Positions 1-11,037 are shown, counted from the first letter of the stretch. The stretch is DNA of 64,000 nucleotides from Plantago ovata (GCA_028274465.1 CM051456.1:75378753-75442752); one strand, 5' to 3'. Numbers and translations are program-made. Notes: generated by a model not told the origin, from the letters alone.

Positions 1-761
1 TTGACGGATGACCTCTATTTATAGTGCAAGTAAGGAGCCGTTTGAATTTCAAATCCTAAGGCTTTTGTTCCTTAACATGTCACTATCTTGCTTTTGTACT
101 TTCAGCAGCGTCTTTGTTTGTCTTCTAGTCTTCATGTCCTTCGCGTGCAAGCTTTGCATTAAATGCACATTTGAATAGAATTCAAACAGTAACATTGGAG
201 CGCAAATTCACGTACATTCAGCAAGAGGTCACATATGTTCCATCAGCAAGTGGTCAGTCTCAGTTTCAGCAAGCACAACCTACTCTGTCTTTCAGATTTT
301 CATTTATGCAATGCTGTTGCTGAGTTTTCCACTTTCTGAGCAACACGTGCCTTTGTAGATACCAGTCTTTAGCAATCTTCTAGTCTTCAGATCTTCAAAT
401 TCTTCAAGTCTTCAGATCTTCAAAAGTCTTCAAGATTCTGAGCGGTTTCTATTTGCTTCAATAATTTGTTTGTAATAATCAAAATATATCTTCAGCAAAT
501 GCTTCAATAGGTTATTTTCTTTTCAGAAAATAAGATACATCATAAGCTAAGCATCAATAAGTTATTTTCTTTTCAGAAAATAAAATACATCATACGCTAG
601 AGAAATAACTTATCTAGCACCTAACTAAGTCATCAGCAAACGTTCCTCTTTTACAATGTCCTTAAAATTCTAAATTCCTATGGACCTTAAGAGTACTAGT
701 TACTGGACTTTCCTTAATTTAGCATGGTTAATTGCTCATCAAAATTACAAGTTTCCTAACA
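1..761 (-). repeat. SIRE-like (family A) LTR, partial, minus strand
   Basis: The reverse complement matches the start of the LTR at 28460 closely, beginning with TGTTAGG at 761 and running leftward out of the window. A TATA box (15-24) and the GCATTAAATGC element (about 150-160) are in the expected order. The neighbouring base on the right begins ACAAG, the expected target-site duplication. Because the LTR starts at 761 and no family A interior lies to its right, this is either a solo LTR or the 5' LTR of a minus-strand element extending left. It interrupts the gag of the Copia element B1. Confidence 0.9.
15..24 (-). promoter_or_regulatory. TATA box of minus-strand family A LTR
   Basis: The reverse complement reads CTATAAATAG, identical to the boxes at 29154-29163 and 46344-46353 in the other family A LTRs. 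It is the presumed LTR promoter core. Confidence 0.6.
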
Positions 762-1243
762 ACAAGAAACCATATGAGATTGTAAAATATCTCTCCTCAT
801 TCTTGGATGCTCCAAGGATGTGTGAAGGGTTCGAAGCTATCATGATCATGCTTATCAAAAGGCTTGAGACAGAAGAGCTGTCGCCTGAACAAGTTAAGTC
901 ATTGATTGACTTTCTCTTACAACTTGTTGAATATGGCTTAGAGCTAGAAGCTAAGGCTTCCATTATCTTGATCGTGCAAAGATTGTTGCAATCTATTCAC
1001 AATCTCAATGTTGGGGTAGCAACAGAGTTGATTGCTGAGAGACCCGTTGCCAACAAATTCCCAAGGGTCAATCGTAGACCCAAAAGGAAGAGGGGTGGCA
1101 AGAATGGGCGCTATCGTAGGATGGTTGAATTTCGACTTAGGATCGAGATTTGTCTCTATTGCAAGCTCAAGGGCCACTGGAAGAAAGATTGCCCTAAGCT
1201 TAGGGCAGATCAGGCTGAGAAGTCATCGACTTCTGGCTCAGGT
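762..1243 (+). pseudogene. gag: Copia gag fragment (B1)
   Basis: This encodes the capsid/nucleocapsid part of a Copia polyprotein. The reading frame is open from the LTR junction. Early residues (PYEIVKYL...) resemble the helical gag region of Copia elements, followed by a basic stretch (RRPKRKRGGK) and a CCHC zinc knuckle CLYCKLKGHWKKDC (C-x2-C-x4-H-x4-C, about 1162-1203). The start codon and N-terminus are missing because the LTR at 1-761 interrupts the gene. Upstream of about base 1175 the sequence is strongly diverged from the gag of B2 (59089 onward), while downstream the two copies are nearly identical, so the gag may come from a different subfamily by template switching. Not functional as it stands. 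Confidence 0.75.
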
Positions 1244-1486
1244 ATGTTTGTTATTGAAATGAACATGACTACTTTTGACTCCAATGGTTGAGTATTAGAT
1301 ACAGCCTGTGACTCACACATTTGTAATAATTTGCAGGGGCTAATTGATCACAGGCTAGTGAAGCAAGGTAAAATCGACTTGCATGTTGGGAACGGCAATC
1401 CAGTTGAAGCCAAACGCGTTGGACTCAGCAAGATAGATTTACCTTCGGGACAATATTTAGAACTTGATAATGTTTATTTTGTTCCA
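1244..1486 (+). pseudogene. pro: Copia protease, N-terminal fragment (B1)
   Basis: The segment begins MFVIEMNMTTFDSNG and is nearly identical to the protease start of B2 at 59924. The family active-site region LDTACGSH is recognisable in B2; here the preceding Trp codon has become TGA (1289-1291) and Gly of the motif is changed, so translation would stop at the protease start. The gene is then cut by Gypsy G1 after TTCCA (1482-1486) and resumes at 7924. The protease would normally cleave the Copia polyprotein. Confidence 0.8.
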
Positions 1487-2760
1487 TGATGAACGTGAGA
1501 TTTGTCAGGTCCCGGTTCAGTCAAATAAATTTGTTATTTAGCCAAAGGCAATCCACAACTACAATGAGAACCGTAGTGTAGCAGTAGAATGACTCGAGTG
1601 TCTTTCTCTCAGGACTATAACTAGCTTTATCTATCTAACAAGAGAATATAAAACAGCAAACTGATAGCAGAGGGGTTTCTAGCAGATAATGGAGATTGGT
1701 GATAGTATGGTCCTTCTTAACATAACGGGACGATAATCATGCATAAATTCCTCGGTCTTGCATAGAGATCTTTGAATCTATCTAGTGTCCTGTTGCAAGT
1801 ATTAAGCACTACGAAGATAATTTGGTCTGACTAGTCAATCACGATTGTCCTAATTTGTTCCGTAATTATTCAACACTACGAAGATAATTGGTCTGATGGT
1901 CGACTAGTGTCCAAGTGTGCATAATAAACAATACAACATACGAGGATTTTGGTTACAACTGATCAACGAAATAAAGCAATGACACGGAGTATAATGCGCG
2001 ATATAGCCATTAGCATGATTATCTTCCCTTCGCTAAGAATTCACATACTACCACCAATGATAAGTTTAGCTACTCATAATAGGCATGCAATCAACAGAAA
2101 TCATAGAATAAAACATGTTGAAAGAATATAAAATAAGTAGAATAAAACTGTAAGATACAAAGTTACCGAAGGTTGTCAATCTCCGGATGATTGCGGTCCT
2201 ACGAGCTCCAAACTGGTATGAAAAAGTATCCCCTAAGCTACAGAACTCACAGGACAGGCCCCGGGAAGTTCCTACCTAAAACTATAGAGAGAGGTGAGAG
2301 AGAAGGTCTGGAAAGATATGATTTTCGGAGAGAAAATTGAGCACTATATATAGGCCCCGAAAAAACTCCGGGGCGGTTCGCCCCATGCTGCGGCGGTTCG
2401 CCCCCCGGCTTTTTCGCGGAATTCCGCGTTTTTCGACGCGGTTTTGGATTTTTTCACCCTTTCGGACTCGGTTTCTGACTTCTAGTGGCCTTCTAACCTC
2501 CAGATTCGACCCCTAGACTCCAAATCCTATCCGGAAACCTTCAGATACTCCAAATAGGCTTCTGGAACACCAATTCCTTGTCAACTTCAATATAATTGCT
2601 CAGAAATCTTCGAATTTCAACCAAAACCTGTAAAATAAAATCTAAAGGGAAACGTGACACTATTATAATAAAATGTACTAAAATATAGCTAAATTAACAT
2701 AGAGGATAGCTAAAATAGGTGAAAAAGAATCGAACGAAAGTGTAAAATACACATTCATCA
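1487..2760 (-). repeat. 3' LTR of Gypsy G1
   Basis: This matches 6670-7923, with an extra 20 bp or so around 2385-2405 that carries a second GGCG-GTT-CGCC hairpin. The palindromic TATA candidate CTATATATAG is at 2344-2353. On the sense strand the hairpin at 2370-2384 lies just upstream of the TATA. Confidence 0.93.
2370..2402. promoter_or_regulatory. GC-rich triloop hairpins next to the G1 LTR TATA box
   Basis: There is a perfect 6-bp stem GGGGCG/CGCCCC with loop GTT (2370-2384) and a second GGCG-GTT-CGCC (2392-2402). The same motif is at the same place in both G2 LTRs (33633-33647, 38784-38798) and a related one lies in the G3 LTR. Function unknown. Confidence 0.5.
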
Positions 2761-2775
2761 AACTCCCCAAACCGA
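2761..2775 (-). other. Polypurine tract of G1
   Basis: The sense strand reads GGTTTGGGGAGTT directly before the 3' LTR, the expected place for the plus-strand primer. The same sequence occurs in G2 at 34004-34018. Similar GGTTTGGGGAG motifs recur inside the element. Confidence 0.75.
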
Positions 2776-4346
2776 ACCTTTGCTTGTCCTCAAGCAACTA
2801 AGCTAGACTCTAATACAAAAAACATGCAAGACACAAAATGGAGTTTCATGCCAAATAAAATGAACTAATCTACTGAATCTATCAAATAACATATGAGCAA
2901 AAACCATATAAATCAAAGCATGAATATAGGTTGAAGAATACCTCGATTGACTTATACACATCCACATAAGCACTTATGTCAAGACAAGATAGTCTCTCGT
3001 AACATTCTCTACCTGGACCTAGTCAGTGACGACGTAATGAAGCATGCTAAGATACGAATGGTTGCCCCGTGCCTATGAAACTGAGGACTTACTGCTGTTC
3101 CACCATGTTAAGACTTTCCCTCAAAAGAGGTCGAACCAGTACTGGCTCTCATCAAACGAAGGAGGGTTCCCTATAAAAGATAACACTCCCCTATTCTACC
3201 CATCTCTCAAGTAAAGTCTTAAGCTATTCATCACTTCCTGAATGGCAGGACGAGGGTGGTCTAGAACAGATGACACTCAAGACAAAAAAGATAAAAAATA
3301 GAAAAACACGATTACGAACATTACAAAAAATGAAGACTCAAACTTTGCTAAACTGCTATTTGACTTTCTTTTTGGACCCTTCTTTGCTTTTTGGGGTCTT
3401 TTCTTTTTTTCTTTTTTTTTCTTTCCAGATTCTTCTTTTTCTTTTCTTTTTCTCTCTTTTTTTTTCTGGAATTTTTCTCTTTTTTTTTTCGATTTTTTTT
3501 CTAGCCAGCAGTAGCATAACAAAAAGAGAAACAAAATGACTCACACGACTTCCCTAAACCTATTCGATAGAATAGGTTGGAGTACAAAATTTACGGAAAA
3601 AGAAAAAATGAACTCACGATACGAAAATGAAAAACAGAAACAAGTCTAACGATGGTGTAACCCCCTCCCCAAACCTATTCGGAAGAATATGTTATAAACA
3701 AAGGATCACACGACCTCACACAACCTCCTTCCTAGGCATTTAGCAATCTCAAAGCATGGTGAAGACTTGTTGCCTCTTAGGTACATAATTACTCGGGAAA
3801 ACAACCATAAGACCCTAACATGCATCATCCTATTATAAAGGCCTTCGTGAACCGCAGTAGAGAAAACACCACTAAGTGATGTCGAGACTACCAAGCTCAA
3901 CTAAGTGCAATACATAAATGAGACAAGCCAAGCGATAAAAACCTCAAACAAATTCATAGAGATGAAGCATACGATTAATGGCATAGTTAGTTGATCTACC
4001 CAATATAAAAGTTCAAAAAATTCGGCAATAGACTCCATAAAAACATGCAAGACTATCCTAGGAAAGCAGTAAACGTGCAAATGCAAAAAATTTCACGAGT
4101 TTATCATAAGCAAGATAAGTATAGAGATAACCAGCGATAGCCTCCTCCCCAAACCTGAACGTCGTCGCTCGTCCCGAACGTCGAAAGTGGATCCAAGGTT
4201 AGAGATAATGCTTGTATAAGTGACCTATAATACTCAATCAAACTCGTGAGATAAAATCTAAAGCGGTAAAGAAAGCGATAAAATCTCCGGGTTGCCTCCC
4301 GGATAGCGTCATTGTTTAAAGTCTTTGACTCGACTCCTGTCTGCGC
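2776..4346 (-). other. Non-coding 3' region of G1 with long purine tract
   Basis: There is no credible gene in these 1.57 kb. In sense orientation the region has a roughly 150-nt A/G-only-like tract (about 3355-3510, T/C-rich as displayed) and extra copies of the PPT-like motif (3665-3675 and 4145-4155). It occupies the position where an autonomous Gypsy element would carry reverse transcriptase, RNase H and integrase. G2 has the same arrangement, so the loss is ancestral to the family and not private to one copy. Open frames in the purine tract are low-complexity by-products. Confidence 0.75.
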
Positions 4347-6500
4347 CTATCTCTTCTTTTTGCGGGTACTAGGCTTCCCCTTCATTGATCTCCTTTCCAT
4401 GCCACGAACCTGTGAATAAGAAAGAATATATGCTGCAAGACCACAGTAGTGAGTAGTAATATCAGGCGGTTCAGGTGGATCAGGTATGGCTTTCAACACG
4501 TGTTGCTTGCCATCTACTTCAATAGTCCAAGTTCTTTGGTAGATGTCCATCACGGAGCGTAGTTTAGTCAAGAATGTTTGCCCTAAAAGTATGACATCCC
4601 CCGTCCCAGGTGCAGATGCCGGCATAACTACGAAATTGGTGTATATAGATGCTTCACCAATCTTGACCAACACATTTTTCACAACGCCCTCGGGTCTCAT
4701 AAAGGATCCATCCGCCAGTTGCACAATAGCCCTTTGCTCAGATAGTTTTCCGATGTTGCTCTTTTCAAACACATTCAAAGGAATTATGTTTGAGTAGGAT
4801 CCCGTGTCTAGTGTGGCACGGACATCTTCAAGCTCACCAATCCCTACCTTAACATCGAAACTTTTAGGGAGTGGTTCGGGATCCTCTTGTTCCTCACCAC
4901 TTGTGTCTGAACCAAGGCCCTTCTCTTCTTCTTCGGCCTGTAGAAGTTCTTCCTTCATGCAACACTCGCACCTAACAACCTTCCTGATGGTGATTTCGTC
5001 AGGTACATCACCAGCCGATGTAATGGCATTCGACTTTACAGTGCTGCTAGGCAGTTTGCCTTGTTCCCTACTTGCTCCTCGGTCGATCAACTCTTGCATC
5101 TTTTGATGGGCAAGCCTAGTGCTCTCTTCCAACTTATCAAGCCTTGCCCTAGTTTTCTCGGAATCTTCTTCATAACGTTTGAGAAAACTTTGTGTGTGAT
5201 CGACCATCTTCTGCAAGTTCTCCATCAGTTGAGCCGACTTCGACTTCGGTGGCTCTTTCGGAGCGGGGTTTTCGCAGTGATCATTACCATAGTTCAGCCT
5301 ACTACGGTCTTGGTTGGGTCCATAAGTTTGGTTAGCCGGTGCATATCCTTGATTGTTACGGTATCCTCTTCTCCAGAATCCACCTCGAGGATTCCTACCG
5401 TCTTGTCCGTAGCTAACTTCTTGAGTGCCAAACTCCGTAGCAAAGGCTTCTTCTTCACTTCCTCGAGCCTAGTTGCCATCATCGTATGCCAGCTCCGATC
5501 TACACATATGAGGCCCATGCCCATAGTTCTTGCATATTCGGCATACTTCGTTCGAAACAGTTGTTCCGGTGGCGCTCTTGAGGACTTGCTTCAATTCGTT
5601 GGTAAAACACTCGAATTGATCCCCATTCCCCCTGTACATAGGGGCTTCTTGAGTCGGTGGAGCTTCAGGTCCACGTCTCCTAACCATTGCTCTTGGGTCC
5701 TTGAACTGCGAACCCTTAGCAAGCCTTTCGAAAACTGCCCAGACGGCTTCTGCGGTTTACTCCCAAATATTGCCTCGGCATTGGAAATCGACCACTTGTT
5801 GGTTCTCGAAGGTCAGTCCATTGTAGAAGTGTTGGACTAGGTCGGAAAGTTCAAAACCATGGTGAGGGCACTTGTTCGTGAGATCTTGGAACCTCTCGAA
5901 CGCGGTGTAGATGGTCTCATCATAGTCCTGTTTGAATCCAGTAATTTGCGCTTTTAGCGCGGTAGTCAAGGTGTGAGGGAAGTATTTCTCCATGAAAGCT
6001 GAAAAAACCTTTTCCCAAGTGTCCAGCGAGCCTGCTGGAAGAGAACTCAGCCATGACTTGGCTCTGTCGCCAAGTCCCATAGCAAAAACCTTCATCCTTA
6101 ACTCATCCGTTGTTATGTCAGCTCCGGGTCGTGGGAGTTGGTTGACGAAATCATCGATATCGTGCAAGTACCCCATCACATCTTCCCTTGATAAGCCATA
6201 GAACCTCGAAAGATGTTGGAATGTGTGGTTCTTGATCTCCAGATCTCGGGTTGCAGACGAAAGAACAATCGCCGGTCCCCTCATACGATCTTTGGTGGGT
6301 TGTACCCATGCCTTCAGTGGTCTAGCTTCTACCATTCCGTCGATTTCCTTGAAGAGACTCTGTAGAGATTCAGAGAAATCGGTTTCCTCTATTTCCTCTA
6401 GTGCGCGCCTTTCAAGTAGTCGCCTTCTTTGGTGGTATACTCTGTCGATCTCAGCAATTGAATTAGCAAGCGGTGTACCTGCAGAACGTGTATGCGGCAT
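4347..6500 (-). pseudogene. gag-pro: Gypsy gag-protease polyprotein of G1, two nonsense codons
   Basis: One reading frame of about 718 codons from ATG at 6498-6500 (MPHTRSAG...) to the stop at 4347. The N-terminal part is a retrotransposon gag domain with the typical stretch FMEKYFPHT; a CCHC knuckle CRICKNYGHGPHMC lies near residue 330. The central coiled-coil-like segment follows MENLQK, and the C-terminal aspartic protease has active site LDTGS and the second motif VILLGQTFL. Translation would be interrupted at 5757-5759 (TAA, where G2 has a Glu codon) and 5469-5471 (TAG, where G2 has Trp). There are no frameshifts over the whole length. The frame simply ends after the protease. G2 carries a homologous frame of 720 codons, whose differing stop identifies these as later damage. 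Confidence 0.88.
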
Positions 6501-6648
6501 ACACTATCTGTAACAGACTAGGAAAGGTGATTAGAAACAAACTAGGAAAGCAGTATTAGAGAGAGATTAAAAAGGAAAACTAAAACTAATAGAATTAGGA
6601 ATCTAAAGCTGAAAATATAAACAAATTAAACAGAAAAAAGGAGTATAG

Positions 6649-6666
6649 TCCCCGGCAGCGGCGCCA
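6649..6666 (-). other. Primer binding site of G1 (tRNA-Asp type)
   Basis: On the sense strand these 18 bases begin TGGCGCCGCTGCC and are complementary to the 3' end of plant tRNA-Asp(GUC) except at one position. The site lies three bases inside the 5' LTR (6670). tRNA-Asp priming is known in plant Gypsy elements. Confidence 0.85.
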
Positions 6667-6669
6667 GTT

Positions 6670-7923
6670 TGATGAACGCGAGATTTGTCAGGTCCTGGTT
6701 CAGTCAAATAAATTTGTTATTTAGCCAAAGGCAATCCACAACTACAACGAAAATCGTAGGGTAGCAGTAGAATGTCTCTAGTGTCGTTCTCTCAGGACTA
6801 TAACTAGCTTTATCTATCTAACAAGAGAATATAAAACAGCAAACAAATAGCAGAGGGGTTTCTAGCAGATAATGGAGATTGGTGATAGTATGATCCTTCT
6901 TAACATAACGGGTCGATAATCATGCATAAATTCCTCGGTCTTGCATAGAGATCTTTGAATCTATCTAGTGTCCTGTTGCAAGTATTAAGCACTACGAAGA
7001 TAATTTGGTCTAACTAGTCAATCACGATTGTCCTAATGTGTTCCGTAATTATTCAACACTACGAAGATAATTGGTTGGATGGTCGACTAGTGTCCAAGTG
7101 TGCATAATAATCAATACAACATACGAGGATTTTAGTTACAACTGATCAACGAAATAAAGCAATGACACGGAGTATAATGCGCGATATAGCCATTAGCATG
7201 ATTATCTTCCCTTCGCTAAGAATTCACATACTACCACCAATGATAAGTTTAGCTACTCATAATAGGCATGCAATCAACAGAAATCATAGAATAAAACATG
7301 TTGAAAGAATATAAAATAAGTAGAATAAAACTGTAAGATACAAAGTTACCGAAGGTTGTCAATCTCCGGATGATTGCGGTCCTACGAGCTCCAAACTGGT
7401 ATGAAAAAGTATCCCCTAAGCTACAGAACTCCCAGGACAGGCCCCGGGAAGTTCCTACCTAAAACTATAGAGAGAGGTGAGAGAGAAGGTCTGGAAAGAT
7501 ATGATTTTCGGAGAGAAAACAGAGCACTATATATAGGCCTCGAAAAAACTCCGGGGCTGTTCGCCGCCCGGCTTTTTCGTGGAATTCCGCGTTTTTCGAC
7601 GCGGTTTTGGATTTCTTCACCTTTTCGGACTCGGTTTCTGACTTCTAGTGGCCTTCTAACCTCCAGATTCGACCCCTAGACTCCAAATCCTATCCAGAAA
7701 CCTTCAGATACTCCAAATATGCTTCTGGAACACCAATTCCTTGTCAACTTCAATATAATTGCTCAGAAATCTTCGAATTTCAACCAAAACCTGTAAAATA
7801 AAATCTAAAGGGAAACGTGACACTATTCTAATGAAATGTACTAAAATATAGCTAAATTAACATAGAGGATAGCTAAAATAGGTGAAAAAGACTCGAATGA
7901 AATTGTAAAATACACATTCATCA
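6670..7923 (-). repeat. 5' LTR of Gypsy G1
   Basis: 1254 bp, ends TG...CA on the sense strand. TATA candidate at 7527-7536. The GC hairpin present in the other LTR is damaged here (about 7553-7569). The right flank is the TTCCA duplication. Confidence 0.92.
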
Positions 7924-9300
7924 TTCCATCCATTGTCAGAAATATATTTTCGTTCCATTGTTAGACAATATGGGTTTTTCCTTTCGATTTGCGAATAATA
8001 CTTGTTATTTTTCATTAAATGATCAGTATTATGGAAAGGCTCGCTTGGTGAATGGTTTATATATTTTGCAAAGTAGTATGCCTTTATTTCAAATACATAA
8101 CAAACAACCGTCTTCAAGTAAGAAGAATAATCCATCTTATCTATGGCATTGTCGGCTAGGCCATATCAATGAAACACGGATTCAAAGACTAAGGAAGTTG
8201 GACTACTTAGAACCATTTGATTTCGAATCATATGGTACATGTGAATCTTGTGTTAAGGGTAAGATGACGAACAAACCTTTTGTTGGACAAGGTGTTCGTG
8301 CCACTCGCTGCTTAGAGCTCATACATACCGATGTATGTGGACCGTTTAAAGTCCATGCGCGTGGGGGTTATCCTTACTTCGTTACCTTTACTGACGATTT
8401 CAAGGTATGGATATATTTATCTTATGAAGAATAAATCCGAGACCTTTGGGAAATTCAAGGAGTTTAGGAATGAGGTCGAGAATTAATTGAACCTAAGGAT
8501 AGTCACTCTTCGATCAGATCGAGGAGGTGAATACCTTAGTGAAGAATTTATCGATTACTTGAAGGAAAATGGGATTCAATCGCAATGGACTCCTCCTGGA
8601 ACACCACAGTTAAACGGTGTGTCTGAGAGGAGGAATCGAACCCTGTTAGACATGGTAAGATCAATGATTGGATTCTCGACTCTTCCAAAGTATCTGTGGG
8701 GATATGCACTACAAACTGCAATCTACATTCTGAACCGTGTACCATCTAAATCAGTGGAGAAAACTCCTTATGATTTATGGAAGGAAAAGAAGCCTTCACT
8801 AGGCTATCTTAGACCTTGGGGCTGTCCTGCGATAGTCAAGCTGATGCTCACTGATAAGTTAGATGCCAAGGGTGTCAAAGTATATTTCATAGGCTATCCT
8901 CGTCAGACGAGAGGCTATGAATTCTATCATGCTGAAGATCACAAGGTGATCGTGTCTAGAAACGTGAAGTTTTTAAAAGCTGAATACCTCGAAGAAGAGA
9001 GGTTAGATGATATGATAGAACTTGAAGAAATTCAAGACTTTGACACGCGCGAACATGAGGTCTCTAAATCTTCTAATTTGGACTCAAGTTCAGTGGGAGC
9101 TTTCGAAGCAGACAAGGGTGATGATATGACACTTGCTAGGCATGTCATAGTCAGTGGGAGTCCTGTGATTAGATCAACAGTTGAAACCACACCTGTAGAT
9201 CCCGTTGTCAACCAACCTGTGCAACAAGTTGCACAAGAGCAGCCTCCCGCAAGGGAACAGGGTCGCGCCCAACGACTAGCTGCATCAGTACCCACTGATA
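7924..9300 (+). pseudogene. int: Copia protease end and integrase (B1)
   Basis: Resumes the protease after G1 and continues into the pre-integrase zinc region (WHCRLGH...CESCVKGK, about 8143-8270) and the integrase core. Catalytic-type positions are visible in HTDVCGPF (about 8325), SDRGGEY (about 8513) and SERRNRTL (about 8620). A 2-bp deletion near 8400 relative to B2 (60649) shifts the frame, and TAA at about 8484 breaks the core. The downstream part (to about 9300) is the basic, variable integrase C-terminus and linker. Integrase normally inserts the cDNA; this one cannot be made intact. Confidence 0.85.
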
Positions 9301-11023
9301 ATGTTCGTGTTACACGAAGCCAGAAAAGAAAAGCACCAGAACAAGTCGAGCTTCGTAGGTCGAAGAGGATCCTTAGAGGACCTCAGAAGCAAAGCCTTAT
9401 GATAGAAGACATCAATGAACTTGATGTCGGCTTATCAGATCGGGAAGATCCCAAGACCTACAAAGAGGCAATAATTGATATTGAATCAGACAAATGGCAA
9501 GAGGCCATGGAATTAGAAATGGACTCAATGTACCAGAACCAAGTTTGGAACTTGGTAGACTTGCCCCAAGGGGTTAGACCAATTGGGTGCAAATGGGTCT
9601 TTAAACGAAAGACAGATGCCGATGGCAAGGTACAAACGCACAAAGCTAGGATTGTGGCAAAAGGCTACACGCAAAGGTATGGCATCGATTACGATGAAAC
9701 CTTTTCACCAGTAGCAAAATTGAAGTCCATTCGAATTCTACTTGCGATAGCTGCCTACTATGATTATGAATCTGGCAGATGGATGTAAAGACAGCCTTCC
9801 TTAATGGCGACCTTGAGGAAGAGGTCTATATGGTACAGCCGGAAGGTTTTATTAGTAAAACCAGGCCAACTGCTGTATGCAAATTACAAAGATCCATCTA
9901 TGGGCTAAAGCAAACGTCAATGAGCTGGAATATCCGCTTTGATGGAGCTGTCAAATCGTTTGACTTCATCAGAAGCAAGGAAGATCCCTGTGTCTACGCG
10001 AGACACAGCGACAAAGGAGTTGTTTTCATGATCATTTATGTAGATGACATTTTGATCATGGGAAACAATGTCTCTATGCTAGAAGAGACTAAAGTTTGGT
10101 TATCAAGTACCTTCTCGATGAAGGACTTGGGTGAAGCGAACTACATCCTAGGGATCAAGATCTTTAGAGATAGATCCAAGAGGATGTTGGGAATGACACA
10201 GTCCACCTACATCGACAAAATACTGAAGCGTTATAAGATGGACGACTCAAAGAGAGGCTTTCTCCCAGCTAGGCATGGAATTGTCTTATCAGTTAAGGAT
10301 GGTCCTAAAACTGATGAAGAAAGAAATGCAATGAGTCGTGTGCCCTATGCTTCGGCAGTAGGGTCTATAATGTATGCAATGAATTGCACAAGGCCCGATG
10401 TGGCATATGCGCTTAGTGTCACTTGTCGACACCAACAGAATCCAGGAGTACCTCACTGGACTGCTGTGAAGAACATTCTTAAGTACCTTAGACGGACTAA
10501 AGAGATGTTCTTGGTGTTTGATGGAGAACCAGAATTAAAGATGTCTGGGTATGTCGACGCTGGATTTGAATCAGATCCTGATGACTTTGAGTCACAAACA
10601 GGATACGTATTCAAATTGAACGGAGGAGCTATCTGTTGGAAGAGTTCTAAGCAAGCCACGATTGCTGACTCATCCACAGAAGCCGAGTACATTACTAAAT
10701 CAGAAGCATCGAAAGAAGCTGTCTGGATTTCAGAGTTCTTGAAGGAATTGAGGGTTGTTCCTGCTCCTAGTCCAATAACGATTTATTGGGACAATACGGG
10801 CGCCGTCGCTCAAGCTAAGGAGCCTAGATCTACAAACAAGAACGTACATGTACTTAGAAAATATCACGTTATACGTGAGATTATAGATAGAGGAGAAGTT
10901 AGTATAGAACGTGTCTCTACCACGGACAACGTGGCAGATCCTTTCACCAAGGTCTTATCAGTGAAAGTCCACTTAAGACATTATGCTAATCTGGGCATTA
11001 GGCATAAAGGTGACTGGCTCTAG
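9301..11023 (+). pseudogene. rt-rh: Copia reverse transcriptase and RNase H (B1)
   Basis: The reverse transcriptase domain starts near [20 protein letters not shown] (about 9545) and contains the catalytic YVDD (10037-10048). RNase H follows with SSTEAEY (about 10670-10690) and ends with VADPFTK and a TAG stop at 11021-11023. A one-base change in phase near 9775 (compare EIWQMDVK in B2 at about 63643) splits the frame; otherwise this 1.7 kb is largely open. The stop is followed after 3 bp by the PPT, so this is the end of the polyprotein. Confidence 0.88.
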
Positions 11024-11026
11024 TCC

Positions 11027-11037
11027 AAGTGGGAGAT
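11027..11037 (+). other. Polypurine tract of B1
   Basis: AAGTGGGAGAT directly precedes the LTR start at 11038, as is standard for plus-strand priming. Confidence 0.8.

Larger units (their letters stand above)
1487..7923 (-). mobile_element. Non-autonomous Gypsy element G1 (gag-protease only), complete ends
   Basis: The element is 6437 bp with ends TGATGAAC...TTCATCA and a perfect 5-bp target duplication TTCCA (1482-1486 and 7924-7928). Removing it restores the Copia protease sequence as seen at 60161-60180. It has two LTRs (1274 and 1254 bp, roughly 3 percent divergent by eye), a tRNA-Asp-type PBS next to the right LTR, and a purine-rich PPT next to the left LTR, all in minus orientation. 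The interior encodes only gag and aspartic protease; no reverse transcriptase, RNase H or integrase is present. Its movement must have used enzymes from another element. Confidence 0.93.

Noticed and set aside
762..1160. Host gene exon fused to Copia sequence
   Set aside because: The peptide fits the helical gag region of Copia elements and leads in frame into the zinc knuckle; a diverged gag is the simpler explanation.
1949..2131. Short frames in the Gypsy LTRs (also 7374-7679, 38652-38897)
   Set aside because: Inside LTRs, not conserved between the LTR copies and without recognisable features.
3270..3539. Open frames of 60-90 codons on both strands in the T/C-rich stretch (also 34552-34791)
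   Set aside because: Low-complexity translation of the purine tract in G1 and G2; no domain, and the frames exist only because the tract lacks stop codons.
6649..6666. tRNA-Asp gene fragment
   Set aside because: Only 18 bases complementary to the tRNA 3' end, next to an LTR; this is the primer binding site.
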